DNA from: Anabaena minutissima FACHB-250
GTDB taxonomy: Bacteria; Cyanobacteriota; Cyanobacteriia; Cyanobacteriales; Nostocaceae
Length of the DNA stretch: 64,000 bases
Assembly (NCBI RefSeq): GCF_014697125.1
Contig: NZ_JACJRG010000017.1
Span: 62,001 to 126,000 of the forward strand
Direction of reading: 5' to 3'
Shown: in pieces, positions 53,301 through 61,347 of the stretch
Layout of the letters: the number at the start of each line of letters is the position of its first letter
How positions within the stretch are numbered: position 1 is the first letter of the stretch
Program-made: the position numbers and the translations under genes
Notes under the pieces: model-generated
Told to the model about the DNA's origin: nothing
Databases searched by the model: none
The model's input: only the letters and a program-made list of their open reading frames with translations

Positions 53301-54651
53301 CATAGAGCAACTACCCATTGAAAAAGGTACTGCCATATTCGATTTGTCGGTGTTGATGTGGGAAACAGCCACAGGATTGGCAGGAATATTTGAATACAAT
53401 ACTGATCTTTTTGATGAGCGCACAATTCAGCAGTTAATTCAAAACTTTCAAACTTTGTTGCAAGAACTTATAGCCAATCCAGATCAGAGTATCTTGTCAC
53501 TATCAACGTTGACGAAGGACGAACAATATTGCCAGCTACAGAGAAATAAATTAAATGCCTTACCCAGAATCAACCCACGCGGAGCAGTTTCCCCAGTTAC
53601 TAAGTCTGCTCCTCAAGATGAGTTAGAACAGCAACTACTCACTATTTGGGAAAAAATTTTGGGTGTTTCATCTATAGGTGTTAATGATAATTTCTTTAAC
53701 TTGGGAGGACATTCTTTGTTGGCATTGCGCCTATTTGCAGAAATTGAGAAGACTTTGGGTAAAAAACTACCTCTAGTAACTCTATTTCAAGTACCAACAA
53801 TTAAAGAACTTGCTGGAGTGATCCGTCAGACAGAAACTTTAGAATCTTCATTTTCTCTAAATTCACCTCAGTTTGATCCTGAAGATTATCGCCAACTTAT
53901 GGCTATTACTGCCGGACGTCAGGGAGAAAAACCTAGACCTGAATCCTTAATTGTCAGCCTAAATCTTCAAGGTGATAAACAACCATTTTTCTTTTGTGGT
54001 AATGCTTTAAATGAAGTGTTGCCACTAGCGAAATGTCTAGGGCAGGAACAACCAATTCATTTTATGGAATCAGGTTTATCTGTATTTAGAGATAAAGCTA
54101 CAGAACAAAACATAAAAGCGATCGCAGCTTATCATATTCACGATATTCTTACCTTACAACCACAGGGAGATTATATATTGGGTGGTTACTCTGCTGGATG
54201 TTTAGTTGCCTACGAAATTGCCAAACAACTTGAGAGTCAGGGTAAAAAAGTTGCTATTCTCGCAGTATTAGATTTTCCTGGACATGATCCAATTATACGC
54301 TTCTATTTCTCTAACATTAAGCTTTATAACAAGATGAAATTGTTTTTTAAAAAGCCATACAAAATTAGTAAAGAAATTACAAATAAAATAAATTTAAAAG
54401 TAAATCATACTTCCCAAAACCTTTATATCATGCAGGGCTATTCTGGTAAGATTCACCTGTTTTTAAGTAGTGAATTTATGTATTCATCTCACAAGTTAGC
54501 ACGGTTGCTTTTTCCCCGATTCGGTTGGACTAAGCAAATGGTAGAACAAGTTGACAAAATTCCAGGTAATCACTTCTCTTTTATAAAAGAACCTCATGTG
54601 CAGGTGTTAGCAGATAGATTAAATATGTTGTTTAGTGAGTTAAATAAATAG
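50305..54651 (+). CDS. Stand-alone nonribosomal peptide synthetase, A-PCP-C-PCP-TE
   Basis: 1448 residues. Adenylation domain (about 20-525) with YTSGSTGNPKGV, NGYGPTEN, YKTGDRVRWLPDG and Lys520. By alignment to GrsA the specificity positions read D-A-F-W-I-G-G-T-F-K, a published valine code. First carrier domain Ser576 (GGHSLHS). Condensation domain (about 635-1065) with an intact HHIVADG (766-772). Second carrier Ser1137 (GGHSLLAL). Type I thioesterase (about 1220-1445) with Ser1296 (GGYSAGC) and His1423 (GNHFSF). There is no loading condensation domain and no second A domain, so PCP2 must be charged in trans or the A domain loads both. It is preceded by a terminator and its own spacer, so it is monocistronic. 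No tailoring, export or PPTase gene is adjacent. The product is unknown. Confidence 0.93.
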   Translation: MNGFFSSLQTEQLQLLEKWTNTQTDYPRDTTIHELFKIQARQTPNSIAIAYENQALTYEELEQKSNQLAHYLQKIGVTTETLVALYLDRSPDLIISILAILKVGGAYLPLDSSAPIDRLKIILEDAQTPILISQKSYINILKGIADNLHTICLDDKLNLTDFPHNIRPCSEATADNLAYAMYTSGSTGNPKGVCVLHRGVVRLVKNTNYANFSPDEVILQLASIAFDAATFEIWAALLNGGKLVLMPTKTPTLQEIGAVIKQHNITTLWLTAGLFNLIVEEQIEHLQSLRQLIAGGDVLSMYHVKKVLEELPDCQLINGYGPTENTTFTCCHQITIDDLTKDSIPIGRPIANTQVYILDDALQLVPIGIAGELYIGGDGLARGYLNQPDLTAEKFIQNPFSNDPNSRLYKTGDRVRWLPDGTIEFLGRTDFQVKIRGFRVELGEIEAILAQHPSVRSVVVLVQEYQPEDKRLVAYFTKVENFGTVTPGELRHFLQQKLPNYMIPSAFILLEQLPLNGNGKVDRKALPTVENICIDVDSNLNSPQTPTEKTLAAIWTDVLGMSVGIFQPFLEVGGHSLHSTQIISRVRDCFGVELPVYAVLEASTIARLSQWIESASQPNESHQSIPTLQPIAHRQNDLPLSLYQERLWLSEQKSGLKPIYNLPMAFRLKGTLDISSLEQAINKIIQRHESLRTTFPIVEGLPIQRIASELIASIPIQQVENDGKVEMQQLVDAEASQPFDITQEPPIRVRLLRLTEKDHVLMITIHHIVADGWSLGIFIQELSVLYAAYSQQFDSPLAPPLFQYSDFSLWHRQWFQQPEVYTPLVDYWSHQLAHAPPLLQLSDRPRPPLQSFEGRIQSFQIDLELTQQLKSLSQESGSTLFMTLLTGFVILLHRYSRQEEMIVGSPVANRNRTEIESVIGHFANIVPLRISLAGNPSVLNLLKLLQQTTLEAYTYQEFPVEQLLSTLKSTRDLSYSPWYQVIFNLLNVPISNLELTGLNIEQLPIEKGTAIFDLSVLMWETATGLAGIFEYNTDLFDERTIQQLIQNFQTLLQELIANPDQSILSLSTLTKDEQYCQLQRNKLNALPRINPRGAVSPVTKSAPQDELEQQLLTIWEKILGVSSIGVNDNFFNLGGHSLLALRLFAEIEKTLGKKLPLVTLFQVPTIKELAGVIRQTETLESSFSLNSPQFDPEDYRQLMAITAGRQGEKPRPESLIVSLNLQGDKQPFFFCGNALNEVLPLAKCLGQEQPIHFMESGLSVFRDKATEQNIKAIAAYHIHDILTLQPQGDYILGGYSAGCLVAYEIAKQLESQGKKVAILAVLDFPGHDPIIRFYFSNIKLYNKMKLFFKKPYKISKEITNKINLKVNHTSQNLYIMQGYSGKIHLFLSSEFMYSSHKLARLLFPRFGWTKQMVEQVDKIPGNHFSFIKEPHVQVLADRLNMLFSELNK

Positions 54652-54747
54652 GGTGCGGTACTGAAAGAGGATTAGTAATAAGCGTTGGTGGGTGGTCTGA
54701 ATTCCCCACCATACGTCTTGATCACGAATAACTTTTCACTGGTTTAA

Positions 54748-56100
54748 TCACCGCATAGTAACAAATTCTTCGGCAGAACTGGGGTGAATCCCAACTGTGG
54801 CATCGAAATCGGCTTTTTTCGCACCCATTTTCAGCGCGATCGCAATTCCTTGGATGATTTCTCCAGCATGATCGCCTACCATGTGCGCCCCTAAAACTTG
54901 ATCGGTTTCTTGATTTACCACCAGTTTCATCAGGGTTTTTTCTTCTTTGCCTGCTAGGGTGTAATACATAGGACGGAAGCGACTACGATAAACTTTAATG
55001 CGATCGCTACCATGTTCTTCAATAGCTTCTGCTTCCGTCAACCCAACTGTTGCAGCTTCGGGAGTAGTAAAAATCGCTGTGGGAATATTTTCATAGCTCA
55101 TCACACGGGACTTACCACCAAAGGCTGTATCTGCGAAGGCTCGTCCCTCATTAATTGCTACAGGGGTGAGTTGAATTTTGCTGGTACAATCGCCCAGAGC
55201 ATAGATATTTTCTTCCTCGGTGCGGCTATAGCGATCGACTACAACCATGCCCTCTTGATCTAGTTTTACAGAAGTATTCTCTAAACCTAAATTATCAGTA
55301 TTTGGTTTCCGTCCTAACGCTGCCAAACTGATTGCGTCTGCTAATATAGTTTCTTCGGTGTCATTTTTAATCATCATACTGACACCAGTGTCTGTTTTCT
55401 CAATACTCACAATATCGGCATTATTAATAATTTTAATGCCATGACGAATCATTCCCTCTTGAATTTCTGTTCTCAAATCTTCGTCAAACCCGCGCAAAAT
55501 CTTATCTTGGCGAATTACCTGAATTACTTCTGTTCCTAACCCATGTAGGATGCAAGCAAATTCAGAGCCTATATATCCACCGCCAAGTATGACAACCCGT
55601 TTAGGTTGGGGCTTCATTTCAAACAAAGCATCAGAAATTAGAGCGTGTTCAATACCAGGGATATCAGGACGAACTGGTGTCCCACCCACAGCAATTAATA
55701 TTTTGTCGGCGGTGACTTTAGTCTCGCCAACTTCAACTGTATGATTATCAATAAATATAGCCCGCCCCTGAAATATCTGCACCTTGGAGTTATCTAACAT
55801 CCTTTGATAGATACCATTGAGGCGTGTCACTTCATTATTAACACTGGTAATCATATCTTCCCAGTTGAGGGAACTTTGGACTGCACTCCAACCATAACCT
55901 TGTGCTTCTGCAAATATCCCAGGGAAGCGGGAAGCATAAACCATTAATTTTTTCGGTACGCAACCACGGTTAACGCAAGTACCACCGAGGCGATCAAACT
56001 CTGCAATCCCAACTTTTGCGCCATATTCTGCCGCACGGCGAGCTGTCGCTATCCCACCAGAACCCGCACCAATTACAAACAAATCAAAATCGTATGTCAT
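54748..56100 (-). CDS. gor: Glutathione reductase (NADPH)
   Basis: 450 residues, normal family length. The FAD site VIGAGSGGIATARRAAEYGAKV is at the N-terminus. The redox-active disulfide is Cys42/Cys47 in GGTCVNRGCVPKKLM. The NADPH-binding fold has VILGGGYIGSEFACIL. The active-site His is in the C-terminal VGIHPSSAEEF. The enzyme reduces GSSG in the cytoplasm. It lies downstream of a type II peroxiredoxin gene on the same strand (240 bp apart), and both probably serve the glutathione/thioredoxin-based peroxide defence. A hairpin (arms CAGGCAAAGG/CCTTTGCCTG, 56155-56190) lies between them, so separate transcripts are possible. FAD/disulfide relatives (mercuric reductase, trypanothione reductase) fit less well. 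Confidence 0.92.
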   Translation of the reverse strand: MTYDFDLFVIGAGSGGIATARRAAEYGAKVGIAEFDRLGGTCVNRGCVPKKLMVYASRFPGIFAEAQGYGWSAVQSSLNWEDMITSVNNEVTRLNGIYQRMLDNSKVQIFQGRAIFIDNHTVEVGETKVTADKILIAVGGTPVRPDIPGIEHALISDALFEMKPQPKRVVILGGGYIGSEFACILHGLGTEVIQVIRQDKILRGFDEDLRTEIQEGMIRHGIKIINNADIVSIEKTDTGVSMMIKNDTEETILADAISLAALGRKPNTDNLGLENTSVKLDQEGMVVVDRYSRTEEENIYALGDCTSKIQLTPVAINEGRAFADTAFGGKSRVMSYENIPTAIFTTPEAATVGLTEAEAIEEHGSDRIKVYRSRFRPMYYTLAGKEEKTLMKLVVNQETDQVLGAHMVGDHAGEIIQGIAIALKMGAKKADFDATVGIHPSSAEEFVTMR

Positions 56101-56340
56101 ATTAGTTCAAATTAATTCAAAATGAAATTAACCATAGCTCAATTACGAATGAAACAGGCAAAGGAAGTAATAATCCGCTCCCTTTGCCTGAAAACCAACA
56201 AGCGCAGAATAATGAACAATTAACTGGGGACTAGGAATTTTGGATTTTAGATTATTCAATGCAAAATCCAAAATTGCAAATCCAAAATTGAAAAGCTGGG
56301 GACTGGGAAATTCTTCTTCCCCTATACCCCTACACCCCTA

Positions 56341-56913
56341 TTAACCGACGAATGACAACCGAGGTGCAACTTCTTTGGAGCGTTCTACACCCTTGAGGTA
56401 TGCCAGCACTGTATCAGCATCGGATACTTCAAAAGGATCTGTGGGACAGTTGTCTTCAAAACCAGGCTCAACGAACATTTTTTCAATCTCGCCGTGGTTG
56501 ACAACCATTGAATAACGCCAAGAACGCATTCCAAAGCCGATATTAGATTTGTCTACTAACATTCCCATCTTGCGGGTAAATTCACCACTACCATCGGGGA
56601 GCAAGAATACGTTTTTAGCTCCTTGTTGCTTACCCCACTGGAACATGACAAATGCGTCGTTGACTGATAAGCAAATAATTTGATCAACGCCTAGAGCTTT
56701 AAATTCATCATAAAGTTCTTCATAACGGGGCAGGTGGGTGGAAGAACAGGTAGGTGTAAATGCCCCAGGTAAAGCAAATAAGACTACTTTTTTCCCGCCG
56801 AAAATTTCTTGAGTTGTCTGGTCTTGCCAACGGTAAGGGTTGGGGCCAGCTACAGACTCATCCCGAACACGAGTTTTAAATACAACATCAGGAACGCGAG
56901 TAATAGCAGTCAT
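56341..56913 (-). CDS. Type II (Prx5-like) peroxiredoxin
   Basis: 190 residues from ATG 56913, preceded by GAGG at good spacing; a GTG six bases upstream is less likely. The peroxidatic Cys56 lies in PGAFTPTCSSTHLPRY, the classic Prx5/PrxII signature. GMLVDKSNIGFGMRSWRYSMVV is the rest of the fold. The C-terminal extension (after VEPGFEDNCPTDPF) is longer than in minimal PrxII and contains a possible resolving Cys. It reduces H2O2 and alkyl peroxides using glutathione or thioredoxin/glutaredoxin. It is divergent from a PerR-type regulator gene; the same arrangement is known in Synechocystis (slr1738/sll1621), where PerR represses the peroxiredoxin. Confidence 0.92.
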   Translation of the reverse strand: MTAITRVPDVVFKTRVRDESVAGPNPYRWQDQTTQEIFGGKKVVLFALPGAFTPTCSSTHLPRYEELYDEFKALGVDQIICLSVNDAFVMFQWGKQQGAKNVFLLPDGSGEFTRKMGMLVDKSNIGFGMRSWRYSMVVNHGEIEKMFVEPGFEDNCPTDPFEVSDADTVLAYLKGVERSKEVAPRLSFVG

Positions 56914-56994
56914 AAACACCTCGTTTTTAGATAGAAAAATTAAACTTTTGTGACAATTTGATTATTTGGCAGTGGTGACTCACTGCTTGTAAAC

Positions 56995-57007
56995 CAGAAT
57001 AATTCTG
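56995..57007. promoter_or_regulatory. Candidate PerR/Fur operator between prx and perR
   Basis: CAGAATAATTCTG, a 6-1-6 perfect inverted repeat with an odd centre, like Per boxes (AT-rich 7-1-7). It lies in the shared spacer, 81 bp upstream of the peroxiredoxin start and 125 bp upstream of the regulator start. Unproven. Confidence 0.5.
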
Positions 57008-57088
57008 ATTTAGGAATTAGTCAATAGTTAGAAATACTGACTTGTTTTTATATCTCCGAGAAAAGTTAAATCCTGGGAAAAGAAAGGT

Positions 57089-57094
57089 TATAAT
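57089..57094 (+). promoter_or_regulatory. -10 element of the perR-like gene
   Basis: TATAAT, 38 bases upstream of the ATG at 57133. The -35 is not clear (AAATCC region). Confidence 0.5.
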
Positions 57095-57132
57095 ATCGGT
57101 CTAGGCTTATTTACCTCGGTCAAGTAAATCCT

Positions 57133-57549
57133 ATGCAGCAGCAAGCTGATGAGATTATCAAAATACTGAAAAGTAAAGGATTGCGAGTCACGCCTCAGAG
57201 GTTCGCAGTCTACGCAAACCTGCTGGCAAGAAAAGACCATCCTACCGTTGAGCAAATTTTGACGGATCTAAATAAGGATGCACCAACATCATCGCAGGCG
57301 ACCGTATATGCTGCGCTTCAGGCGTTGCGTGAGGTGGGTTTGGTGCGTGAAGTGCTATTAGAAGAAGGGGTTTCTCGTTACGATGCCAATGTTGCACCCC
57401 ATCATCATTTCCGGTGTAACTGCTGTCGCACTATCGAAGATATTCAATGGAACACCTTCGGCAATATTGATTTAGGTCAACTCCGTTCCGGGCTAAAAGC
57501 AGAACGTTTCGAGGTGATAGTTCAGGGAATTTGCGATCGCTGTCAGTAG
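57133..57549 (+). CDS. perR: Fur-family peroxide regulator (PerR/FurC-like)
   Basis: 138 residues. N-terminal winged helix (about 5-85): LKSKGLRVTPQRFAVYANLLARKDHPTVEQIL and SSQATVYAALQALREVGLV. The metal-binding C-terminal domain has HHHFRCNCC and a CxxC pair at the end (GICDRC) that hold structural zinc. The sensory His/Asp set for Fe or Mn is plausible (SRYDANVAPHHHF). PerR uses metal-catalysed oxidation to sense H2O2 and derepress peroxidase genes. Placement divergent from the type II peroxiredoxin gene strongly supports PerR rather than Fur or Zur. Autoregulation via the palindrome at 56995-57007 is plausible. Confidence 0.88.
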   Translation: MQQQADEIIKILKSKGLRVTPQRFAVYANLLARKDHPTVEQILTDLNKDAPTSSQATVYAALQALREVGLVREVLLEEGVSRYDANVAPHHHFRCNCCRTIEDIQWNTFGNIDLGQLRSGLKAERFEVIVQGICDRCQ

Positions 57550-57550
57550 G

Positions 57551-57606
57551 GAGTGCTGAGTGCTGAGTAGCGAGTGCTGAGTGCTGAGTAGCGAGTGCTG
57601 AGTGGA
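57551..57606. repeat. Heptanucleotide tandem repeats (STRR)
   Basis: GAGTGCT-GAGTGCT-GAGTAGC repeated twice, then GAGTGCT-GAGTGG. Starts just after the perR-like stop codon. The same GAGTGCT heptamer occurs at 11849-11920. Confidence 0.85.
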
Positions 57607-57719
57607 TATAAAAAAAGGCAAAAATCTTTTGACTTTTGACTTTTACCTTTTTACTTCTTTCATCTTCCCTAAACTCCCACTGATAAAATGAACATATATT
57701 TTGCGAAGGAATCAATCCG

Positions 57720-58433
57720 ATGGAATATTCCATTGCTCTGCCCCAACTGCCAACAGCCGCAGAACTGCCGGACTCTGATGATACTCCCGTGGATAACGAA
57801 CTGCAAAATCTCATTCCTAACTTACTGTTGGCTATTTTATCGGTGGTTTGGAGCGATCGCCAAGATTGGTTCTTTGGGGTAGACATGGGCATCTACTACC
57901 TGCCGACTGCACCCCGAAAATCCATTGTCCCCGATGGGTTTTTGAGCTTGGGTGTAGAACGACGGCGACAACAGCGAGGCAGACTCAGTTACGTGTTGTG
58001 GGAAGAGAATTGGATTCCGCCCATTTTGGTTGTTGAAGTTGTTTCTCAAACCTATGGTGGAGAATACGACACCAAGATGAGCAAATATCTCGATTTGGGA
58101 GTATTGTATTACGTGATCTATAATCCCGACCACTGGCAGCGAGATAATCACGCTCCCTTTGAAGTGTATAAACAAATTGATGATGAGTTTATTTTGCGAT
58201 CGCAAGAACGGTTTTGGATACCGGAATTGCAACTAGCAATTGGGGTAGATGTGGGTATCTATGGAGACTGGGAGAGGGAATGGTTGTTTTGGTTTAATCA
58301 GGATGGTGAGCGATTCCCCAGTCCTGATGAACGAGTAGAACAGGCTCAACAACAAGCTCAACAGGCTCAACAAGAACTCGAAGACTTACGAAATAGGCTC
58401 AAACAGCGCGGTATCGATCCCGATAGTTTTTAG
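57720..58433 (+). CDS. Uma2-family (DUF820) putative endonuclease-fold protein
   Basis: 237 residues from ATG 57720. The DUF820 core is visible: GVDMGIYYLPTAPRKSIVPDGFLSLGV, WIPPILVVEVVSQTYGGEYDTKMSKYLDLGVLYYVIYNP and RLKQRGIDPDS at the end. The P-D, E-V and K residues (PDGFLS, VVEVVS, KMSKY) form a PD-(D/E)xK-type nuclease site. The last 40 residues form a Gln-rich coiled coil (QAQQQAQQAQQELEDLRNRL), a common tail in cyanobacterial members. These proteins are often found in many copies per genome; a restriction or mobile-element role is suspected but not proven. The gene is monocistronic. Confidence 0.87.
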   Translation: MEYSIALPQLPTAAELPDSDDTPVDNELQNLIPNLLLAILSVVWSDRQDWFFGVDMGIYYLPTAPRKSIVPDGFLSLGVERRRQQRGRLSYVLWEENWIPPILVVEVVSQTYGGEYDTKMSKYLDLGVLYYVIYNPDHWQRDNHAPFEVYKQIDDEFILRSQERFWIPELQLAIGVDVGIYGDWEREWLFWFNQDGERFPSPDERVEQAQQQAQQAQQELEDLRNRLKQRGIDPDSF

Positions 58434-58469
58434 CTAAGGGAGTGGTGAACCCTCTCCCTGCTCCCTGCC

Positions 58470-59516
58470 CTAATTCTGCATGACTGCATCTAAAAGGACA
58501 TCTGCACCAAAGCGTACTACATCGGTGCAGGGTAGACCAGTTTCGGCTGTGGTTTGTGCGATCGCATTTTTTGCAGCAAATTCATCTAAATGGGCAGTGT
58601 TTAAGGCTATCCCCGCTACAGGTACTTTACCAAATGCCCCGCCAGCACTGGCGACTGTTTCATACAGCTTAATCACCTCTGGTAAGGGCGGAATGGGTAC
58701 ATGGGGATTATTGCGATTATGAGTTTGTCCGGCTTTATGTACCAAGACTAATTGAGTCGGTTGAGAACCACGAATTAAGGGTAAGGTTGCCGTTGAACCA
58801 GGATGTAATAAAGAACCTTGTCCTTCTATATATAAGATGTCGTAATTTTTCCCATAGCGCATCACCATCTGTTCTACTGCACCCGCCGCAAAGTCTACCC
58901 GCACAGCATCTAAGGCTACACCGTCCCCTTCTAACATCACCCCAGTTTGACCGGTAGCCAAAAACTTGGAACGCCAACCCCGAAGTTTTGATAACCAATG
59001 TAGTTCTAAACTCGTGGACATTTTCCCAATGGCCATGTCAGTCCCCACGGTTAACACTCGCCGACAGGGGAGAGTCCGCGCGATTCCACTGGCAACATCT
59101 AAATTAGCTGGTTCTTTTCGCACGTCCCAAATTAACTGCCCTGGTTTGAGGAGTGCATTTAAATCAGCCATATTGGACAACGATGTGTGTAACCCATTCA
59201 CCAACGACATCCCAGCTTCCAGGGCTGTTTTAATTTCGATCCAGTAATCATCGGGTACACCACCACCTTTGGGGGCAATTCCAATCACTAATATTTGGGG
59301 CTTGTATTCCAAGGCTGCTGCTACCGATGCCACGATGGGGACATCCCGCTTAATACCTGTGATTTCTCTTAAAGATTGTCCCGGACACTCCTTATCTATA
59401 ACTGCCACAATTGGGGCTTCACTGTAGCGTAAAAGTGCTAGGCCCGTTTTGCCGACAGACCCCTGAGTTCCTTCATGCAATAAAATAGCAACTTTTTGAT
59501 TAAGTGGCAGACGCAC
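58470..59516 (-). CDS. dgcN: DUF1611 protein, D-glutamate N-acetyltransferase-like (DgcN)
   Basis: 348 residues. N-terminal Rossmann-like part (VAILLHEGTQGSVGKTGLALLRYSEAPIVAVID) and a C-terminal P-loop-like part (RVLTVGTDMAIGKMSTSLELHWLSKLRGWRSKFLATGQTG) match DUF1611. GDGVALDAVRVDFAAGAVEQMV and EGQGSLLHPGSTATLPLIRGSQP are further family blocks. In a marine Pseudoalteromonas, DgcN (DUF1611) acetylates D-glutamate and the partner DgcA, an enolase-superfamily protein, epimerises it to N-acetyl-L-glutamate. Here the gene overlaps a dipeptide-epimerase-like gene by 17 bp, the same partnership. The exact substrate in this organism is inference. Confidence 0.8.
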   Translation of the reverse strand: MRLPLNQKVAILLHEGTQGSVGKTGLALLRYSEAPIVAVIDKECPGQSLREITGIKRDVPIVASVAAALEYKPQILVIGIAPKGGGVPDDYWIEIKTALEAGMSLVNGLHTSLSNMADLNALLKPGQLIWDVRKEPANLDVASGIARTLPCRRVLTVGTDMAIGKMSTSLELHWLSKLRGWRSKFLATGQTGVMLEGDGVALDAVRVDFAAGAVEQMVMRYGKNYDILYIEGQGSLLHPGSTATLPLIRGSQPTQLVLVHKAGQTHNRNNPHVPIPPLPEVIKLYETVASAGGAFGKVPVAGIALNTAHLDEFAAKNAIAQTTAETGLPCTDVVRFGADVLLDAVMQN

Positions 59517-60567
59517 TATATTTTACTCCCAAGCCTGGTAAATCGTTTGGTAATACTCTCCCTTCTTGTACCACTGCACCGGTGAAGGGATCATCACTTA
59601 AATTTAAGTGACTATCTAAATCTAAATAATCAGCTAGTGGCGATAGTTGTGCAGCTGCGGTATTAGATAGCGAACTGTCAGAATAGCAGCCAAACATAAC
59701 TTGTAACCCATAAGCACGGGCAGTATATACCATCCGCATAGCCTCAGTTAAGCCCCCAGATTTCATCAATTTAATATTGATACCATCTACATAGTTTGCC
59801 AGATGGGGAATATTGGAGCTATTAAAGCAGCTTTCATCCACAAAAATCGGTAAGGGTGATTTTTCTTTCAGCTTGACTAAATTAATTTCCTCTCCCCGTG
59901 GTAATGGCTGTTCCACATACTTTATACCTAAATCCGCCAACCAATTGCACATCTCAATAGCATCTGCCAAGCTCCAACCCCCGTTAGCATCGACAAAAAA
60001 TTCTTGTGTTGGTGCTTCTTGTTGCAGTGCCAATAGCATTTGTCGATCTGCTTCTATACCTTCTGGACTACCTAACTTGACTTTAAATAAACGCACATCA
60101 GTAAATTGTAACCAATCCCTAGCCCTTGCCTGAGCGGCGGCTGGTGAACTAATGCCGATGGTGACGGAAGTTGGGACTATAGCGTTACGATCCAGTCCCC
60201 AGATTTGCCACAAGGGTAATCCTACATACTTACCTAGCCAGTCATACAATGCCATATCGAGTGCTGCCCTCGCTGCCGAAGGCACTTGGTGTTGGATTAA
60301 CACTTGCTCGATTTCCTGTCTTTGCAACGGGTGAAAGGCTTGCAACACTGGCGCGAGTTGTTCTAAGGAGTTCTTAATAGTATCAGTTGATTGTGCATGA
60401 TTGCCCACACCAAAGGGCGATGCTTCACCCCAACCTTCGATGTTTTCTGCATCTTTGTTAGAACTGATAATCTTTACCCAGACATTAGTTGTTTTTGCCG
60501 TTGTCCCGCGACTAATAGTTAAGGGGAATCGCTTGTTAACTGTAAATAGATGAACTTCTACCTGCAT
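59500..60567 (-). CDS. dgcA: Enolase-superfamily epimerase, L-Ala-D/L-Glu epimerase/DgcA-like
   Basis: 355 residues from ATG 60567 (MQVEVHLFTVNKRFPLTISRG); the longer frame to 60612 adds residues unlike the family. The (beta/alpha)7beta barrel residues are visible: Lys pair in LFKVKLG, Asp in FVDANGGWS, Glu in KYVEQPL, Asp in IFVDESCF and Lys in INIKLMKSGG. This set fits the muconate-lactonising/dipeptide epimerase subgroup. Two roles are possible: epimerising L-Ala-D-Glu from cell wall recycling, or N-acetyl-D-glutamate as DgcA. The overlap with the DUF1611 gene favours the latter. It precedes that gene on the same strand. Confidence 0.87.
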   Translation of the reverse strand: MQVEVHLFTVNKRFPLTISRGTTAKTTNVWVKIISSNKDAENIEGWGEASPFGVGNHAQSTDTIKNSLEQLAPVLQAFHPLQRQEIEQVLIQHQVPSAARAALDMALYDWLGKYVGLPLWQIWGLDRNAIVPTSVTIGISSPAAAQARARDWLQFTDVRLFKVKLGSPEGIEADRQMLLALQQEAPTQEFFVDANGGWSLADAIEMCNWLADLGIKYVEQPLPRGEEINLVKLKEKSPLPIFVDESCFNSSNIPHLANYVDGINIKLMKSGGLTEAMRMVYTARAYGLQVMFGCYSDSSLSNTAAAQLSPLADYLDLDSHLNLSDDPFTGAVVQEGRVLPNDLPGLGVKYSASAT

Positions 60568-60703
60568 AACTATGCTCAAACTCTGGTGAGAGCAAAAATA
60601 GTGTAAGTGCAAATTTTAGCTGATTTGGGGTATCAGTTATACTTTTTTACATTCTTTATTGATAGCTAAAATATTAAATAATCCTTCGTAAAACAAAGAG
60701 TGT

Positions 60704-61255
60704 ATGAGCAAATTACAAAAATGGCAGATATTAAACTCCAAAATGGTCTTAGATCATCCTTGGTGTCAAGTCAGGCAAGATGAGATTAAATTACCCAATG
60801 GTCAGATAATAGATGACTATTTTGTGAATATTAAGCCAGATATTGTCCTGGTTCTTCCTATTACTGCCACTAGAGAAATTATTTTTGTTCGGCAATACAG
60901 ACATGGGGCGGAGGATTTTTTTATAGAACTGCCAGCCGGGAGGTTTGATCCAACACAAGAAAGTCCAGAAGATGCAGGTATGAGAGAACTGCAAGAAGAA
61001 ACAGGTTATGTAGCTCAACAACTGCAAAAAATTGCCACATTATATGACAACCCCAGTAAAGAGAATAATCAAATTCATTTATATTTAGCAGAAAATGTGA
61101 TCAAGGTTGGAGAACAAAAGTTAGATATTACAGAAGAAATTGAAGTAATTTTAATTCCTTTAGAGTCAGTATTAGAGAAAATATCTCAAGGGGAAATTTC
61201 GGTGGTGGGAAGTATTGCAGCCTTGTTGTTAGGATTAAAGTTGATCACTGATTAA
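60704..61255 (+). CDS. Nudix hydrolase, ADP-ribose pyrophosphatase-like
   Basis: 183 residues. The Nudix box spans GRFDPTQESPEDAGMRELQ followed by EETGY: G, then E, then RE and EE are in place, but one extra residue sits between the first Gly and first Glu compared with the strict G-x5-E form. The upstream ELPAG and the FVRQYRHGAEDFFIELPAG stretch match ADP-ribose and related nucleoside-diphosphate-sugar pyrophosphatases. The C-terminal EEIEVILIPLESVLEKISQGEI is typical. Likely a cytoplasmic housekeeping enzyme that hydrolyses NDP-sugars or ADP-ribose. It faces the epimerase gene across a 136-bp divergent spacer. Confidence 0.9.
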   Translation: MSKLQKWQILNSKMVLDHPWCQVRQDEIKLPNGQIIDDYFVNIKPDIVLVLPITATREIIFVRQYRHGAEDFFIELPAGRFDPTQESPEDAGMRELQEETGYVAQQLQKIATLYDNPSKENNQIHLYLAENVIKVGEQKLDITEEIEVILIPLESVLEKISQGEISVVGSIAALLLGLKLITD

Positions 61256-61347
61256 TTCTGGGTAGCCTACGGTAAGCAAGCTACAAGTCTCTACTCCCAA
61301 ATATTGAGTCTCAAATTTTGAATTATAATTTCACCTTGCGGCACTTT

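Noticed and set aside
57431..57892. Minus-strand frame of 153 codons between the PerR and Uma2 genes
   Set aside because: It runs through heptamer repeats (peptide repeats LATQHSA) and antisense to two better genes.
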